Shown piece after piece: positions 1 through 7,155 of a stretch of DNA of 47,641 nt. The translations under genes were made by a program, and so were the position numbers. Each line of letters starts with the position of its first letter. The stretch's first letter is position 1. This stretch comes from an uncultured Lachnospiraceae bacterium. Its GTDB lineage: Bacteria > Bacillota > Clostridia > Lachnospirales > Lachnospiraceae. The stretch is from the NCBI GenBank assembly GCA_947366105.1, contig CANAZK010000005.1, positions 1 to 47,641 of the forward strand, in the 5' to 3' direction. The notes beneath the pieces were generated by a model. That model was not told the origin of the DNA and made no database searches. It saw nothing but the letters and a program-made list of their open reading frames with translations.

Positions 1-20
1 ACGGCTCGAAGTATAGAAAA

Positions 21-43
21 GCCCGGCATTTGCCGGGACTTTG
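21..43. terminator. Rho-independent terminator hairpin
   Basis: Arms GCCCGGC and GCCGGGAC form a GC-rich stem around an ATTT loop, with an A-run before and a short T-run after, so it could work in both directions. It presumably ends a gene lying left of the window. Positions 44-196 hold no recognisable gene apart from the leader of the AraC remnant. Confidence 0.7.
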
Positions 44-196
44 TCTACAGTCTGATGCATAAAAAGTACAATGTGATAGGACTAAAAAATAGGTGCAGGC
101 ATAAATTTTATATACTATCCGGCCAGTACCTAAAATGAGCTGAAAGTTATATCTGTACATGATAAAATATGACCAAAGAAAGGGGAATGTACAATT

Positions 197-816
197 ATGG
201 AATGGAATGAAAAATTACAAAATATCATTGATTATGTTGAAAATCATCTGTATAGTAGATATTAGTTATAAATATGGTTATAATTCGCCGACTTCATTTA
301 CAAAGGCGTTTCAGCAATTTCATGGTATTTCCCCAAAAGAAGCAAGGGTAAAGAATATTGACCAAGCGGTCGTGCCTAAAATGCAAATTACATCTAAACA
401 AAAATATTCTTGGAAACTTGAAAGAAAACAAAGTTTACGTTTAGTTGGAAAAGGCGTTAAAATTTCGTGTGCGGATAATGAGCACTATCTGAAAATTCCA
501 GAATTTTGGAGTGTCTAGCTGCTATGATGAAAATTCTAGGGAACTGGAATATTTTATCATGGTTATATCAGATGTGGATCTGCCAGACGGATTTACTGAA
601 ATGATATTACCAGAAATGACTTGGGCGATATTTGATTGTGTAGGTATGATACCGCATTCTATTCAAAATGGATGGAAATATTTTAATGAAGAATGGTTGA
701 TTAAATATCCATTTAAACATGCACATTGCCCGGAATTAGAATGGTTTAGTGATGGGAATTCATACGATAACAACTATTTAAGTCAAATATGGATACCGAT
801 TATAGAGGAGGATTAA
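197..816 (+). pseudogene. Decayed AraC-family regulator with GyrI-like effector domain
   Basis: The ATG at 197 follows an AAAGGGG ribosome site and gives MEWNEKLQNIIDYVENHLYS, a typical AraC N-terminus, but meets a stop after 22 codons. The sequence then resumes in another frame with the second half of the AraC DNA-binding domain (KYGYNSPTSFTKAFQQFHG, then ISPKEA), so roughly the first helix-turn-helix has been lost in a frame-shifting deletion. A second lesion near 505-511 shifts frame again inside the GyrI-like ligand-binding domain, which runs on to the stop at 816. Intact relatives are transcription factors of about 280-300 residues responding to small hydrophobic ligands. It cannot be expressed as one protein, and the DNA-binding part is incomplete. 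Confident as to family; the exact deleted lengths are inferred. Confidence 0.8.
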
Positions 817-819
817 CAC

Positions 820-1287
820 ATGGTACATTTAGTTTATTGCGACAATGCAGGGAAAAAAGGCGAAAAAGTATTGGACAAAATTATGACAGGGACAAAGAGT
901 ATGGTTGTACGTGGTGCGGCAGGAAGAAAAATTCCTCATAGCCGAGTTTTTGAGGGAGAGAGTCTTTATTTTATGGAAAAAGGAAGCGCCTTGATAACGG
1001 CAACCGCAACTGTGAAAACAGTGCAAAATTATGTGAAATTAACTGATGATGAAATCACAAAAGTTTTGGAAGAAAACGAAAGCAAATTAAACTTATCGGA
1101 AAAGCAAAAAACACGCTGGCATAAAAAGTGTTTATGCTTAGTGGAGTTTGAGAGTGTTAAGGAAATAGAACCTCTTAAGTTTGAACATCAAGGAAATATG
1201 GACGATTGGCTGATAATAGATAAAATAGAAGATGTTGTTGTGGGGACAAGTATTCCTTATAATTATGAAAAATCAAAATTATCTTAG
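820..1287 (+). CDS. Small PUA/ASCH-like protein of unknown function
   Basis: A 155-residue soluble protein preceded by GAGGAGG and starting three bases after the AraC remnant, so it was probably co-transcribed with that regulator. The beta-rich N-terminal half (VHLVYCDNAGKKGEKVLDKI, then a KSMVVRGAAGRKIPHSRV segment) and the VYFMEKGSALITATATV-like pattern resemble the PUA/ASCH fold used for RNA or nucleotide binding. The central part is charged and helical (about residues 70-105). No catalytic residues can be named and there is no signal peptide or membrane segment. The fold assignment is inference from pattern only; a structure search would settle it. It may have been the effector gene of the lost AraC regulator. 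Confidence 0.6.
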   Translation: MVHLVYCDNAGKKGEKVLDKIMTGTKSMVVRGAAGRKIPHSRVFEGESLYFMEKGSALITATATVKTVQNYVKLTDDEITKVLEENESKLNLSEKQKTRWHKKCLCLVEFESVKEIEPLKFEHQGNMDDWLIIDKIEDVVVGTSIPYNYEKSKLS

Positions 1288-1417
1288 AATTTGTGATTGT
1301 TTCTGTTTTTTGAGCGTATGCAGTCATTGATTTAGGAACCTACATTTTTATTGTAACTTACATGGAGAAACGATATAATTAATCGAAAAGAACAGTTTTT
1401 AAGCTATGTAAAATCAT

Positions 1418-1483
1418 TTTGACACGAAAAAAAGGCAATGTCAAAGGCTTTTGACAGACGAAAAATATATATTCATATACAAT
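1418..1483 (+). promoter_or_regulatory. Promoter and probable operator of the membrane XRE gene
   Basis: Three copies of one heptamer occur: TTTGACA at 1418-1424, its complement TGTCAAA at 1439-1445, and TTTGACA again at 1450-1456. The last two form an 18-bp palindrome with a GGCT centre. The third copy contains a consensus -35 (TTGACA, 1451-1456); AT-rich -10 candidates follow at 1474-1483. An operator over the -35 just before a helix-turn-helix gene suggests autoregulation (inference). Confidence 0.5.
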
Positions 1484-1500
1484 AAAGGAGAAGATTCAAG

Positions 1501-2082
1501 ATGGATATTGGATTACAAATCAAAAAATTTCGAGAACAACAAAAAATTTCTCAAGAGGAACTGGCTCTTAAAATATTTGTTTCAAGACAGACAATCTCAA
1601 ACTGGGAAACAAATAAAAGTTGTCCCGATGTTAAAAGTTTAATAATACTTTCCAATATCTTCAATGTATCTTTAGATAGTTTTATAAAAGAAGATATAAA
1701 GGAGATGAGAGAAATTGTTGAAGAAGAAGCAATTAAAAAGTTTAATGTGATGGGTTTTGTTTTCCTGGCTGAATTGATAATTGTAACTATAAGCGCTTAT
1801 CCTTTATTTAGTATTGATGGGTATATTGGAATTATTATTTGGCTATGCTTGTTTGCAGCAGCACTATATACAGCAAGTAGGATTGAAAGGTTTAAAAAGA
1901 AACATGACATTCAAACTTATAAAGAAATTTTGGCATTTATTGATGGAAAACCATTAACGCATGATGAGACACAACAAGAATTAGGAAAAAGAAATTATCA
2001 AAAAATCATATTTGCATTTTTAGCAGGTGTAATCGCATTTATTGTATGTATAATTGTAATTTTTATTTGCCGACATTTATGA
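1501..2082 (+). CDS. XRE-family regulator with C-terminal membrane segments
   Basis: 193 residues. Residues 1-60 are a canonical XRE helix-turn-helix (IGLQIKKFREQQKISQEEL, SRQTISNWETNKSCPDV, then SLIILSNIFNVSLDSFI). Hydrophobic segments follow at about 80-98 and 104-122, then a charged stretch, then a third at about 170-191, so the protein should be tethered to the membrane with its DNA-binding domain in the cytoplasm. The start is fixed by AAAGGAGAAGATTCAAG just upstream. Such XRE-membrane proteins usually act as local repressors sensing envelope stress or a neighbouring small membrane protein. The TTTGACA palindrome upstream is its likely operator. A 34-residue membrane peptide gene follows 20 bases later. 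Targets are unknown. Confidence 0.8.
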   Translation: MDIGLQIKKFREQQKISQEELALKIFVSRQTISNWETNKSCPDVKSLIILSNIFNVSLDSFIKEDIKEMREIVEEEAIKKFNVMGFVFLAELIIVTISAYPLFSIDGYIGIIIWLCLFAAALYTASRIERFKKKHDIQTYKEILAFIDGKPLTHDETQQELGKRNYQKIIFAFLAGVIAFIVCIIVIFICRHL

Positions 2083-2102
2083 AATTGAGAGGAGAAAGAA
2101 GC

Positions 2103-2207
2103 ATGGAATTTTGGATTATAATGATACTTTTTATAGTTATGGGTGGAACTTGTTCATTGAAAGGTACTTGGTGGGATAGAAAGAAGAAAAATGAAGAAAG
2201 GAAATAA
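2103..2207 (+). CDS. 34-residue single-pass membrane peptide
   Basis: The ATG at 2103 follows a strong GAGAGGAGAAAGAAGC ribosome site, 20 bases after the XRE-membrane gene. The product has one hydrophobic helix (WIIMILFIVMGGTC, residues 4-17) followed by a lysine/arginine-rich tail (WWDRKKKNEERK), giving an N-out or N-in single-span peptide with a cytoplasmic basic end. The tight coupling and matching membrane location suggest it works with, or is sensed by, the XRE-membrane protein. Function is not known. Support for translation comes from ribosome site, spacing and composition. Confidence 0.65.
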   Translation: MEFWIIMILFIVMGGTCSLKGTWWDRKKKNEERK

Positions 2208-2221
2208 AAACAGCTGGAGAA

Positions 2222-2302
2222 ATGTTAAAAAAAGGCGCTCATAAATTGGTTACTATGTCAATGGTTGGGACTGATAAAGCAATTTTAGTCTTTAAGCTGT
2301 AA
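2222..2302 (+). pseudogene. Probable C-terminal gene fragment (26 codons)
   Basis: An open frame beginning at ATG 2222 reads MLKKGAHKLVTMSMVGTDKA then ILVFKL and stop. It looks like the conserved tail of a longer protein (strand-turn-strand with a lysine-rich approach), not a whole gene, because a stop at 2192 blocks extension upstream and the GGAG is only two bases from the ATG. Family not recognised. A terminator follows at once. Confidence 0.35.
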
Positions 2303-2327
2303 TCTAACAAACTCATGTCCCGCATAT

Positions 2328-2362
2328 AAAGCAGTTAGTCTATACGATTGACTGCTTTTGTT
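2328..2362 (+). terminator. Terminator after the XRE-membrane unit
   Basis: Arms AAAGCAGTTAGTC (2328-2340) and GATTGACTGCTTT (2346-2358) pair over 13 positions with two G-U wobbles, loop TATAC, then TTG-TT. It should end the transcript of the XRE-membrane gene and its small partner. Confidence 0.75.
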
Positions 2363-2372
2363 ATTAGAATGA

Positions 2373-2522
2373 GTGAATGCAGTTAATAAATCATTGAAGA
2401 AAGTTGAAACAGATATTATATTATCTAACTTATCAGAAACAGATAAGATTTCTTATATTGTAAAAACATTTCAGGATATAGCTGAAAGAAAGAATATCGT
2501 CTTAAAACTTAGAAAAAAATAA
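2373..2522 (+). pseudogene. 49-residue ORF, probably a C-terminal remnant
   Basis: From GTG 2373 the frame encodes a charged, helical peptide (KKVETDIILSNLSETDKISY, later QDIAERKNIVLKLRKK). A stop lies directly upstream, no ribosome site is visible, and it ends ten bases before the first 180-bp direct repeat. It is most simply the end of a gene whose front was lost when this region was rearranged. Family not recognised. Confidence 0.3.
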
Positions 2523-2531
2523 CTTTAAATA

Positions 2532-2711
2532 ATATAATCAATTTTTAAGTAGGAATCCACCGTCAACAATATCGGCGGTGTTTTTTGTATGTCGTAAGAA
2601 AAATATGTCAAACAAATGACAAAATGGGTAATATAGAAATATATAAACACTAGAAACCGCATAAAATGATATTTCATAAAAGTTTTACACAATTTTAGCA
2701 CTCACCACTTG
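2532..2711 (+). repeat. 180-bp direct repeat, left copy (R1)
   Basis: This stretch reappears at 4320-4499 in the same orientation with about ten differences and two compensating single-base indels. Both start at ATATAATCAATTTT, carry the same terminator-like hairpin and AAATATGTCAAACAAATGAC block, and end at TTAGCACTC-N4-5-CTTG. The 1.6-kb scar of mobile DNA lies between them. Left of R1 is a gene fragment, left of R2 the broken integrase. Copies of an original chromosomal intergenic region, or two stacked element ends, are both possible. Confidence 0.9.
2557..2586 (+). terminator. Terminator-like hairpin in left repeat
   Basis: CCACCG and CGGTG arms enclose an AT-rich loop and are followed by TTTTTTG. 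The same structure is present in the right repeat near 4343-4375. Confidence 0.6.
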
Positions 2712-2788
2712 TAAGTACAATGTAAAATGCGTGTTGTTCTGTCTGTATGGAAAAATGGCTTCAAATCAAAGGATTTTAGGCTTTTTCT

Positions 2789-3190
2789 GTTTGCGCGTCA
2801 TGGGCGCGCTCTAGCGGGTGCAAGTCCCGAATATGCCCAGGTAGTGGGAAGTGTATAGCTGAACAGCAAGGGTGTCCATCGTGAGGTGGAATTTGGAGGA
2901 AGCTGTAAGCAAATCTCTGGTCCGACGGACAGAAATCGCATATAAGGCTAGGCTACGAGAGATAAGTTGGCAGAAAGCAACGAAGTCTAATAACTACCAC
3001 TTTTGTAGTGGCAGAGTAAATGCGGCGGATATATGGAGAGAAAGAGCGTGCACCTTAAGCGTGGAGGTCTCACAGAGGTTCCATCAGCCTAGTAACAACG
3101 AACTGTGAGAAGTCAGCAGAGTCCATAGTAGTGAAGAAGTCTCTGTAATGGGGATGGAGCGAAGGGGCGAACAATCAATAAGCAAGTTAC
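2789..3190 (+). mobile_element. Group IIC intron 5' remnant (no RT, no domains V-VI)
   Basis: From the GCGCG-TCATGGG-CGCGC 5' stem onwards the sequence follows the bacterial class C group II intron pattern: GGGTGCAAGTCCCGAAT, CAGCAAGGGTGTCC, GGAGGAAGCTG, AATCGCATATAAGGCTAGG, GCAGAGTAAATG, GGAGGTCT and AGAAGTCAGCAGAG-CATAGTAGTGAAG occur in the usual order and are domain I-III landmarks of the class typified by Oceanobacillus iheyensis. The match fades around 3190, where domain IV and the reverse transcriptase/maturase should begin. No RT frame and no catalytic domain V are present, so it cannot splice. An open frame at 2872-3108 lies within the RNA and is not a gene. Confidence 0.85.
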
Positions 3191-3202
3191 AAAAAAGGGT
3201 TA

Positions 3203-3240
3203 TTGTCGAAAAAAGGGTAGATATGCTATAATCCCGATAT
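3203..3240 (+). promoter_or_regulatory. Promoter of the holin-like toxin mRNA
   Basis: TTGTCG (3203-3208), an 18-base spacer, and an extended -10 TGCTATAAT (TATAAT 3227-3232). Transcription should begin near 3239 with GGGAAACCATAGAG. The segment AGATATGCTATA is repeated in inverted orientation at the antisense promoter. Confidence 0.7.
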
Positions 3241-3330
3241 GGGAAACCATAGAGCCAAAGGCGGCTTTACCCCTCTTATTTTTCGGAGGGTTTAAGCAGC
3301 CCTCCAGACGAAAGAAAGGAGGGCGATGCA

Positions 3331-3426
3331 ATGTATGTTACATATGCGGATTTAATCCAAATTGGTATACTCATTGTTGCCCTTGCTAATTTGATTTATC
3401 AGATTTACAAGGGAAAAAAGAAATAG
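3331..3426 (+). CDS. Holin-like small toxin of a type I toxin-antitoxin pair
   Basis: 31 residues: a short polar start (MYVTYADLIQ), one hydrophobic helix (IGILIVALANLIYQIY) and a KGKKK tail, matching the putative holin-like toxin family (Hol_Tox) of Firmicutes. Such peptides insert in the cytoplasmic membrane and are held silent by an antisense RNA. The ribosome site is AGGAGG (about 3317-3323) and the mRNA leader is roughly 90 bases long and structured, as in known type I systems. A convergent promoter at 3529-3557 drives an RNA running back towards the toxin 3' end. The locus sits between an intron remnant and a broken integrase, so it probably arrived with a conjugative element and may explain why the scar is retained. 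Toxicity is inferred from family. Confidence 0.8.
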   Translation: MYVTYADLIQIGILIVALANLIYQIYKGKKK

Positions 3427-3521
3427 CCGCCACTACTGCCAAGAGTTGACGGCTAACCTCATATGAGGTTCAGTTTGTTCAGTTAAATGGGGTAGAGCCG
3501 CTTCTATGGTTCTCCCTTTTA
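3424..3521 (-). ncRNA. Probable antisense RNA antitoxin
   Basis: The minus-strand promoter at 3529-3557 should start an RNA near 3520 reading AAAGGGAGAACCATAGAAGC and running towards the toxin gene. Its leader nearly copies the toxin mRNA leader (GGGAAACCATAGAG then GGCGGCTTTACCCC). Over 3424-3521 it is the exact complement of the toxin mRNA 3' region. The palindrome AACCTCATATGAGGTT (3455-3470) and the stem TAGCCG/CGGCTA (3424-3454) lie in the overlap and could serve as pairing or termination structures. Its 3' end is uncertain. Confidence 0.55.
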
Positions 3522-3528
3522 TATCTAC

Positions 3529-3557
3529 AATATAGCATATCTAGCAAAGAGGTTCAA
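3529..3557 (-). promoter_or_regulatory. Antisense RNA promoter
   Basis: On the minus strand TTGAAC (3557-3552), a 17-base spacer, and TGCTATATT with -10 TATATT (3534-3529). This is closer to consensus than the toxin promoter, as expected if antisense must exceed toxin mRNA. Confidence 0.7.
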
Positions 3558-3723
3558 GAGTTTTATTATATTTCTTCTTTTGTATCTCTCATTACAAAAA
3601 TCCCTTTAAAATCACAATTTAGAATGTCGGCTATCTGACAGCCGCAAGAACTAGAAATAATGCCATTCACCATATAGGGTGAACCGAAGAAAGGAAGTGT
3701 ATGCAGATTAAAAGAAAATAAAA

Positions 3724-3757
3724 TGCCCTTACAGAGCCGCAATCTCTGACAAGGGCA
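3724..3757 (+). promoter_or_regulatory. Two-tier hairpin upstream of the integrase remnant
   Basis: TGCCCTT pairs with AAGGGCA, and inside it CAGAG pairs with CTCTG. The tiny frame MQIKRK lies just before (3702-3722) and could be a leader peptide or the last codons of an excisionase. Apart from this, 3540-3833 shows no gene I can support. Confidence 0.5.
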
Positions 3758-3833
3758 GGTAACCCGGACACATAGCAAAGCCGAATAGAAAAAATTGTAC
3801 CATATCCGGCGCAAGAAAGGAATGGTAAAAATT

Positions 3834-4325
3834 ATGAAAAATATGTTAGATCAGATTTTTAAGATGCACATGGAATTGAAGAATATTTGAGGGCAACCAC
3901 AAGAGAGAATTATAACAGAATGTGGCACAACACTGTGGAGGCATCTGTTATTGGAAAGAAAAAGATTTCGGATATAAAGCAAGTACATGTCAAGGCATTT
4001 TATACGGAAGAATCCGGCAAAGGGCGCAATGGAAAACATCAAGCAGGATGCTGGGGAGAAGATACCATTGTCAGAGGATGAAATAAAAAGGCTGATGGAT
4101 TTTTGTATAAACAGCGGTACATATTCTGTTCATGTTCCATTCCTTACAATCGCAATCGGCAATTGTTTGCAGTGTGGGGAACTTACAGGTCTTACATGGA
4201 ACGATATAGACATGAAAAACCGTACAATCAGCGTAAATCACCAACTGATATATAAAAACTTTGGCGACGGATGTAAATTCCATGTGAGCGAACCCAAAAC
4301 GGATGCCGGGAAAAGAACCATATAA
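3834..4325 (+). pseudogene. Broken Tn916-type tyrosine integrase
   Basis: Fragments of one integrase lie in three frames. The N-terminus (MKNMLDQIFKMHMEL) shifts frame near 3885 into EEYLRATTRENYNRMWHN, which belongs to the SAM-like core-binding domain. An internal deletion near 4005 removes about 30 codons and shifts frame into RKNPAKGAMENIKQDA, then the first half of the catalytic domain (FLTIAIGN, CGELTGLTWNDIDM, VNHQLIYKNFGDGCKFHVSE, KTDAGKRTI). The protein stops exactly where the right 180-bp repeat begins, so the HxxR, second His and catalytic Tyr region is missing. The first catalytic Arg region reads LQCGELTGL where RCGEL is expected. It is certainly inactive and marks a former conjugative or mobilisable element. 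Confidence 0.85.
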
Positions 4326-4499
4326 TCAATTTTAAGTAAGAATCCACCGTCACCAATATCGGCGGTGTTTTTTGTATGTCAGAAGAAAAAATATGTCAAA
4401 CAAATGACAAAATGGGTAAAATAGAAATATATAAACACTAGAAACCTCATAAAATGATATTTCATAAAATTTTTACACAATTTTAGCACTCGTCACTTG
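4320..4499 (+). repeat. 180-bp direct repeat, right copy (R2)
   Basis: About 94 percent identical by eye to 2532-2711. It starts at the exact point where the integrase frame is cut and ends with CACTTG, whose TTG forms the first half of the clpB -35 box. A hairpin CCACCG...CGGTG with T-run is shared with R1. Confidence 0.9.
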
Positions 4500-4525
4500 A
4501 CTTGGCTAATAACATGTGTTATACC
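4483..4525 (+). promoter_or_regulatory. clpB promoter with a half-intact CIRCE-like site
   Basis: TTGACT (4497-4502), 17 bases, TATACC (4520-4525). Overlapping the -35 is a perfect left CIRCE arm TTAGCACTC (4483-4491), nine bases, then CTTGGCTAA (4501-4509), which matches the right arm GAGTGCTAA at only five of nine positions. The spacing is exactly that of CIRCE. HrcA control of clpB is likely to be weakened or lost. Confidence 0.6.
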
Positions 4526-4568
4526 ATTTATAGAACAAATAAACAAAGCAGTAAAAGGAGGAGTCCAT

Positions 4569-7154
4569 ATGAATATAAATAAATTTACGCAAAAATCGTT
4601 ACAGGCGGTGCAGGACTGTGAGAAGATTGCATACGAATACGGTAACCAGGAGATTGATCAGGAGCATTTGCTCTATGCATTGCTTCGTCAGGACGACAGT
4701 CTGATTCTAAAGCTTCTTGAGAAGATGAATATTCAGAAAGAAATGATTTTAAACAGAGCTGAGCAGGCTCTTTCAAAGAGGACGAAAGTACAGGGCGGTC
4801 AGATTTATATTGGAAAGGATTTGAATAACGTGCTTATCAGCGCAGATGATGAGGCAATGCAGATGGGGGACGAATACGTATCTGTTGAGCACCTCTTTCT
4901 AGCGCTGATTAAGAAACCAAACCGTGAGATGAAAGAAATATTCCGTGAGTTTGGCATTATGAGAGAGAATTTTTTACAAGCGTTATCTACTGTAAGAGGA
5001 AACCAACGTGTGACAAGCGATAATCCCGAGGCGACCTATGATTCGCTTTCAAAATACGGGACAGATTTGGTGGAACGTGCAAGGGAAGAAAAGCTTGATC
5101 CGGTAATAGGGCGTGACGCGGAGATACGTAATGTTATCCGAATTCTTTCACGTAAGACAAAGAACAATCCGGTTTTGATTGGTGAGCCGGGTGTAGGTAA
5201 GACGGCGGTTGCAGAAGGACTGGCCCAGCGTATTGTAAGAGGGGATGTACCGGAAGCGCTTAAAAATAAGAAAGTATTTTCGCTTGATATGGGCGCGCTT
5301 GTGGCGGGAGCAAAATACCGCGGCGAGTTTGAGGAGAGGCTGAAAGCTGTGTTGGAGGATGTGAAAAACAGCGACGGCAATATTATTCTTTTTATTGATG
5401 AGCTTCATACAATTGTAGGCGCGGGAAAGACTGACGGCGCGATGGATGCCGGAAATATGTTGAAACCGATGCTTGCAAGAGGTGAACTTCACTGTATCGG
5501 AGCTACAACGTTAGATGAATACAGACAGTATATTGAAAAAGATGCGGCTTTGGAGCGTCGTTTCCAGCCGGTGCTTGTAGACGAACCGACAGTGGAGGAC
5601 GCCATTTCAATTTTGCGTGGACTGAAGGAAAGATATGAAGTGTTCCACGGCGTGAAGATTACGGATGGAGCGCTTGTGGCGGCGGCGGTTTTATCAAATC
5701 GATATATTTCCGACAGATTTCTTCCGGACAAGGCGATTGACCTTGTGGATGAGGCATGCGCGCTTATTAAGACAGAACTTGATTCCATGCCGACGGAGCT
5801 TGACGAGCTTCAAAGAAGGGTAATGCAGCTTGAGATTGAGGAGGCCGCCCTTAAGAAGGAGAACGACCGTTTAAGTCAGGACAGACTGGTTGCATTACAA
5901 AAAGAACTTGGAGAACTCCGGGATGAGTTTGCGGGAAAGAAAGCCCAGTGGGATAACGAAAAGGCTTCGGTAGAACGTGTACAGAAGATTCGGGAGGAGA
6001 TTGAACAGGTGAATCAGGAGATTCAAAAAGCCCAGCGTTCTTATGATTTGGAAAAGGCGGCAGAACTGCAGTATGGTAAGCTCCCGCAGCTTCAGAAGCA
6101 ATTGGAACAAGAGGAGATGAAAGTGAAGGAAAGAGAACTTCAGCTTGTGCATGAGAGCGTAACGGATGATGAGATTGCAAAGATCATTTCCCGTTGGACG
6201 GGTATCCCGGTTGCAAAACTAAATGAGAGTGAAAGAAACAAAACTCTTCACTTAGAACAACATCTTCATAAACGTGTCATTGGTCAGGATGAAGGAGTGA
6301 CAAAAGTAACAGAAGCAATTATCCGTTCCAAAGCGGGAATCAAAGATCCCACAAAGCCGATTGGTTCGTTCTTATTTTTGGGGCCTACCGGAGTGGGTAA
6401 GACAGAGCTTGCAAAAGCGCTTGCAGAAAGTCTTTTTGATGACGAGAGCAATATGGTTCGTATAGATATGAGTGAGTATATGGAGAAATACTCCGTGTCA
6501 AGGCTTATCGGGGCGCCTCCGGGATATGTAGGATATGACGAGGGCGGGCAGCTTACGGAGGCCGTCCGCAGAAAACCATACTCTGTTGTGCTTTTTGATG
6601 AAATTGAAAAAGCACATCCGGATGTATTTAATGTGCTCCTCCAGGTATTGGATGACGGTCGAATCACGGATTCCCAGGGACGTACTGTTGACTTTAAAAA
6701 CACAATTCTTATTATGACATCCAATATCGGTTCTGCGTATCTTCTTGAGGGTATTGAAGAGGACGGAAGCATCAGGGAGGAAAACGAGGTGCTTGTGATG
6801 CAGGAACTGCGTGCACATTTCCGACCGGAGTTTTTGAACCGACTGGATGAGACGATTATGTTTAAACCGTTGACGAAAGCAGATATTTGTGACATTATTG
6901 ACTTATTGGTAACTGATATTAATCGTCGACTGCGTGACAAAGAGCTTTCCATTGAGCTTACGGAAAACGCCAAGAATATGATTGTGGAAGGCGGATATGA
7001 GCCGATGTACGGCGCAAGACCGCTTAAAAGATATTTGCAGAAGCATGTGGAGACGCTGGCAGCGAAGCTTATGCTTGCAGATAAGGCGGCAGGCGGAGAC
7101 GTCATTTTAATTGATGTGGACAATGATCAATTAATTGCAAAGGTAAAAAAATAA
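4569..7154 (+). CDS. clpB: ClpB protein disaggregase
   Basis: 861 residues, full length for ClpB/Hsp104. It pulls aggregated proteins through a hexameric ring, working with DnaK, DnaJ and GrpE, all encoded later in this window. The N-terminal Clp repeats (about 1-145) precede AAA1 with Walker A GEPGVGKT (205-212), pore loop KYRGEF and Walker B acidic pair D277-E278. A coiled-coil middle domain spans about 400-525, then AAA2 with Walker A GPTGVGKT (605-612). The start at 4569 follows AAAAGGAGGAGTCCAT; the frame stays open upstream to 4497, but those codons cover the promoter. dinB follows after one base. Expression probably depends on the promoter altered by the repeat junction. Confidence 0.97.
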   Translation: MNINKFTQKSLQAVQDCEKIAYEYGNQEIDQEHLLYALLRQDDSLILKLLEKMNIQKEMILNRAEQALSKRTKVQGGQIYIGKDLNNVLISADDEAMQMGDEYVSVEHLFLALIKKPNREMKEIFREFGIMRENFLQALSTVRGNQRVTSDNPEATYDSLSKYGTDLVERAREEKLDPVIGRDAEIRNVIRILSRKTKNNPVLIGEPGVGKTAVAEGLAQRIVRGDVPEALKNKKVFSLDMGALVAGAKYRGEFEERLKAVLEDVKNSDGNIILFIDELHTIVGAGKTDGAMDAGNMLKPMLARGELHCIGATTLDEYRQYIEKDAALERRFQPVLVDEPTVEDAISILRGLKERYEVFHGVKITDGALVAAAVLSNRYISDRFLPDKAIDLVDEACALIKTELDSMPTELDELQRRVMQLEIEEAALKKENDRLSQDRLVALQKELGELRDEFAGKKAQWDNEKASVERVQKIREEIEQVNQEIQKAQRSYDLEKAAELQYGKLPQLQKQLEQEEMKVKERELQLVHESVTDDEIAKIISRWTGIPVAKLNESERNKTLHLEQHLHKRVIGQDEGVTKVTEAIIRSKAGIKDPTKPIGSFLFLGPTGVGKTELAKALAESLFDDESNMVRIDMSEYMEKYSVSRLIGAPPGYVGYDEGGQLTEAVRRKPYSVVLFDEIEKAHPDVFNVLLQVLDDGRITDSQGRTVDFKNTILIMTSNIGSAYLLEGIEEDGSIREENEVLVMQELRAHFRPEFLNRLDETIMFKPLTKADICDIIDLLVTDINRRLRDKELSIELTENAKNMIVEGGYEPMYGARPLKRYLQKHVETLAAKLMLADKAAGGDVILIDVDNDQLIAKVKK

Positions 7155-7155
7155 G

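Noticed and set aside
1451-1642. 63-codon frame overlapping the XRE-membrane gene
   Set aside because: Out-of-frame shadow; the real start at 1501 has a good ribosome site and HTH motif.
2872-3108. 78-codon frame
   Set aside because: Lies within the structured RNA of the group IIC intron domains I-III.
3566-3814. 82-codon minus-strand frame upstream of the integrase
   Set aside because: No ribosome site; covers the hairpin region and composition is not protein-like.
6284-7123. 279-codon minus-strand frame opposite clpB
   Set aside because: Ser/Ile/Leu-rich antisense shadow of the well-supported clpB frame, no ribosome site, no motif.
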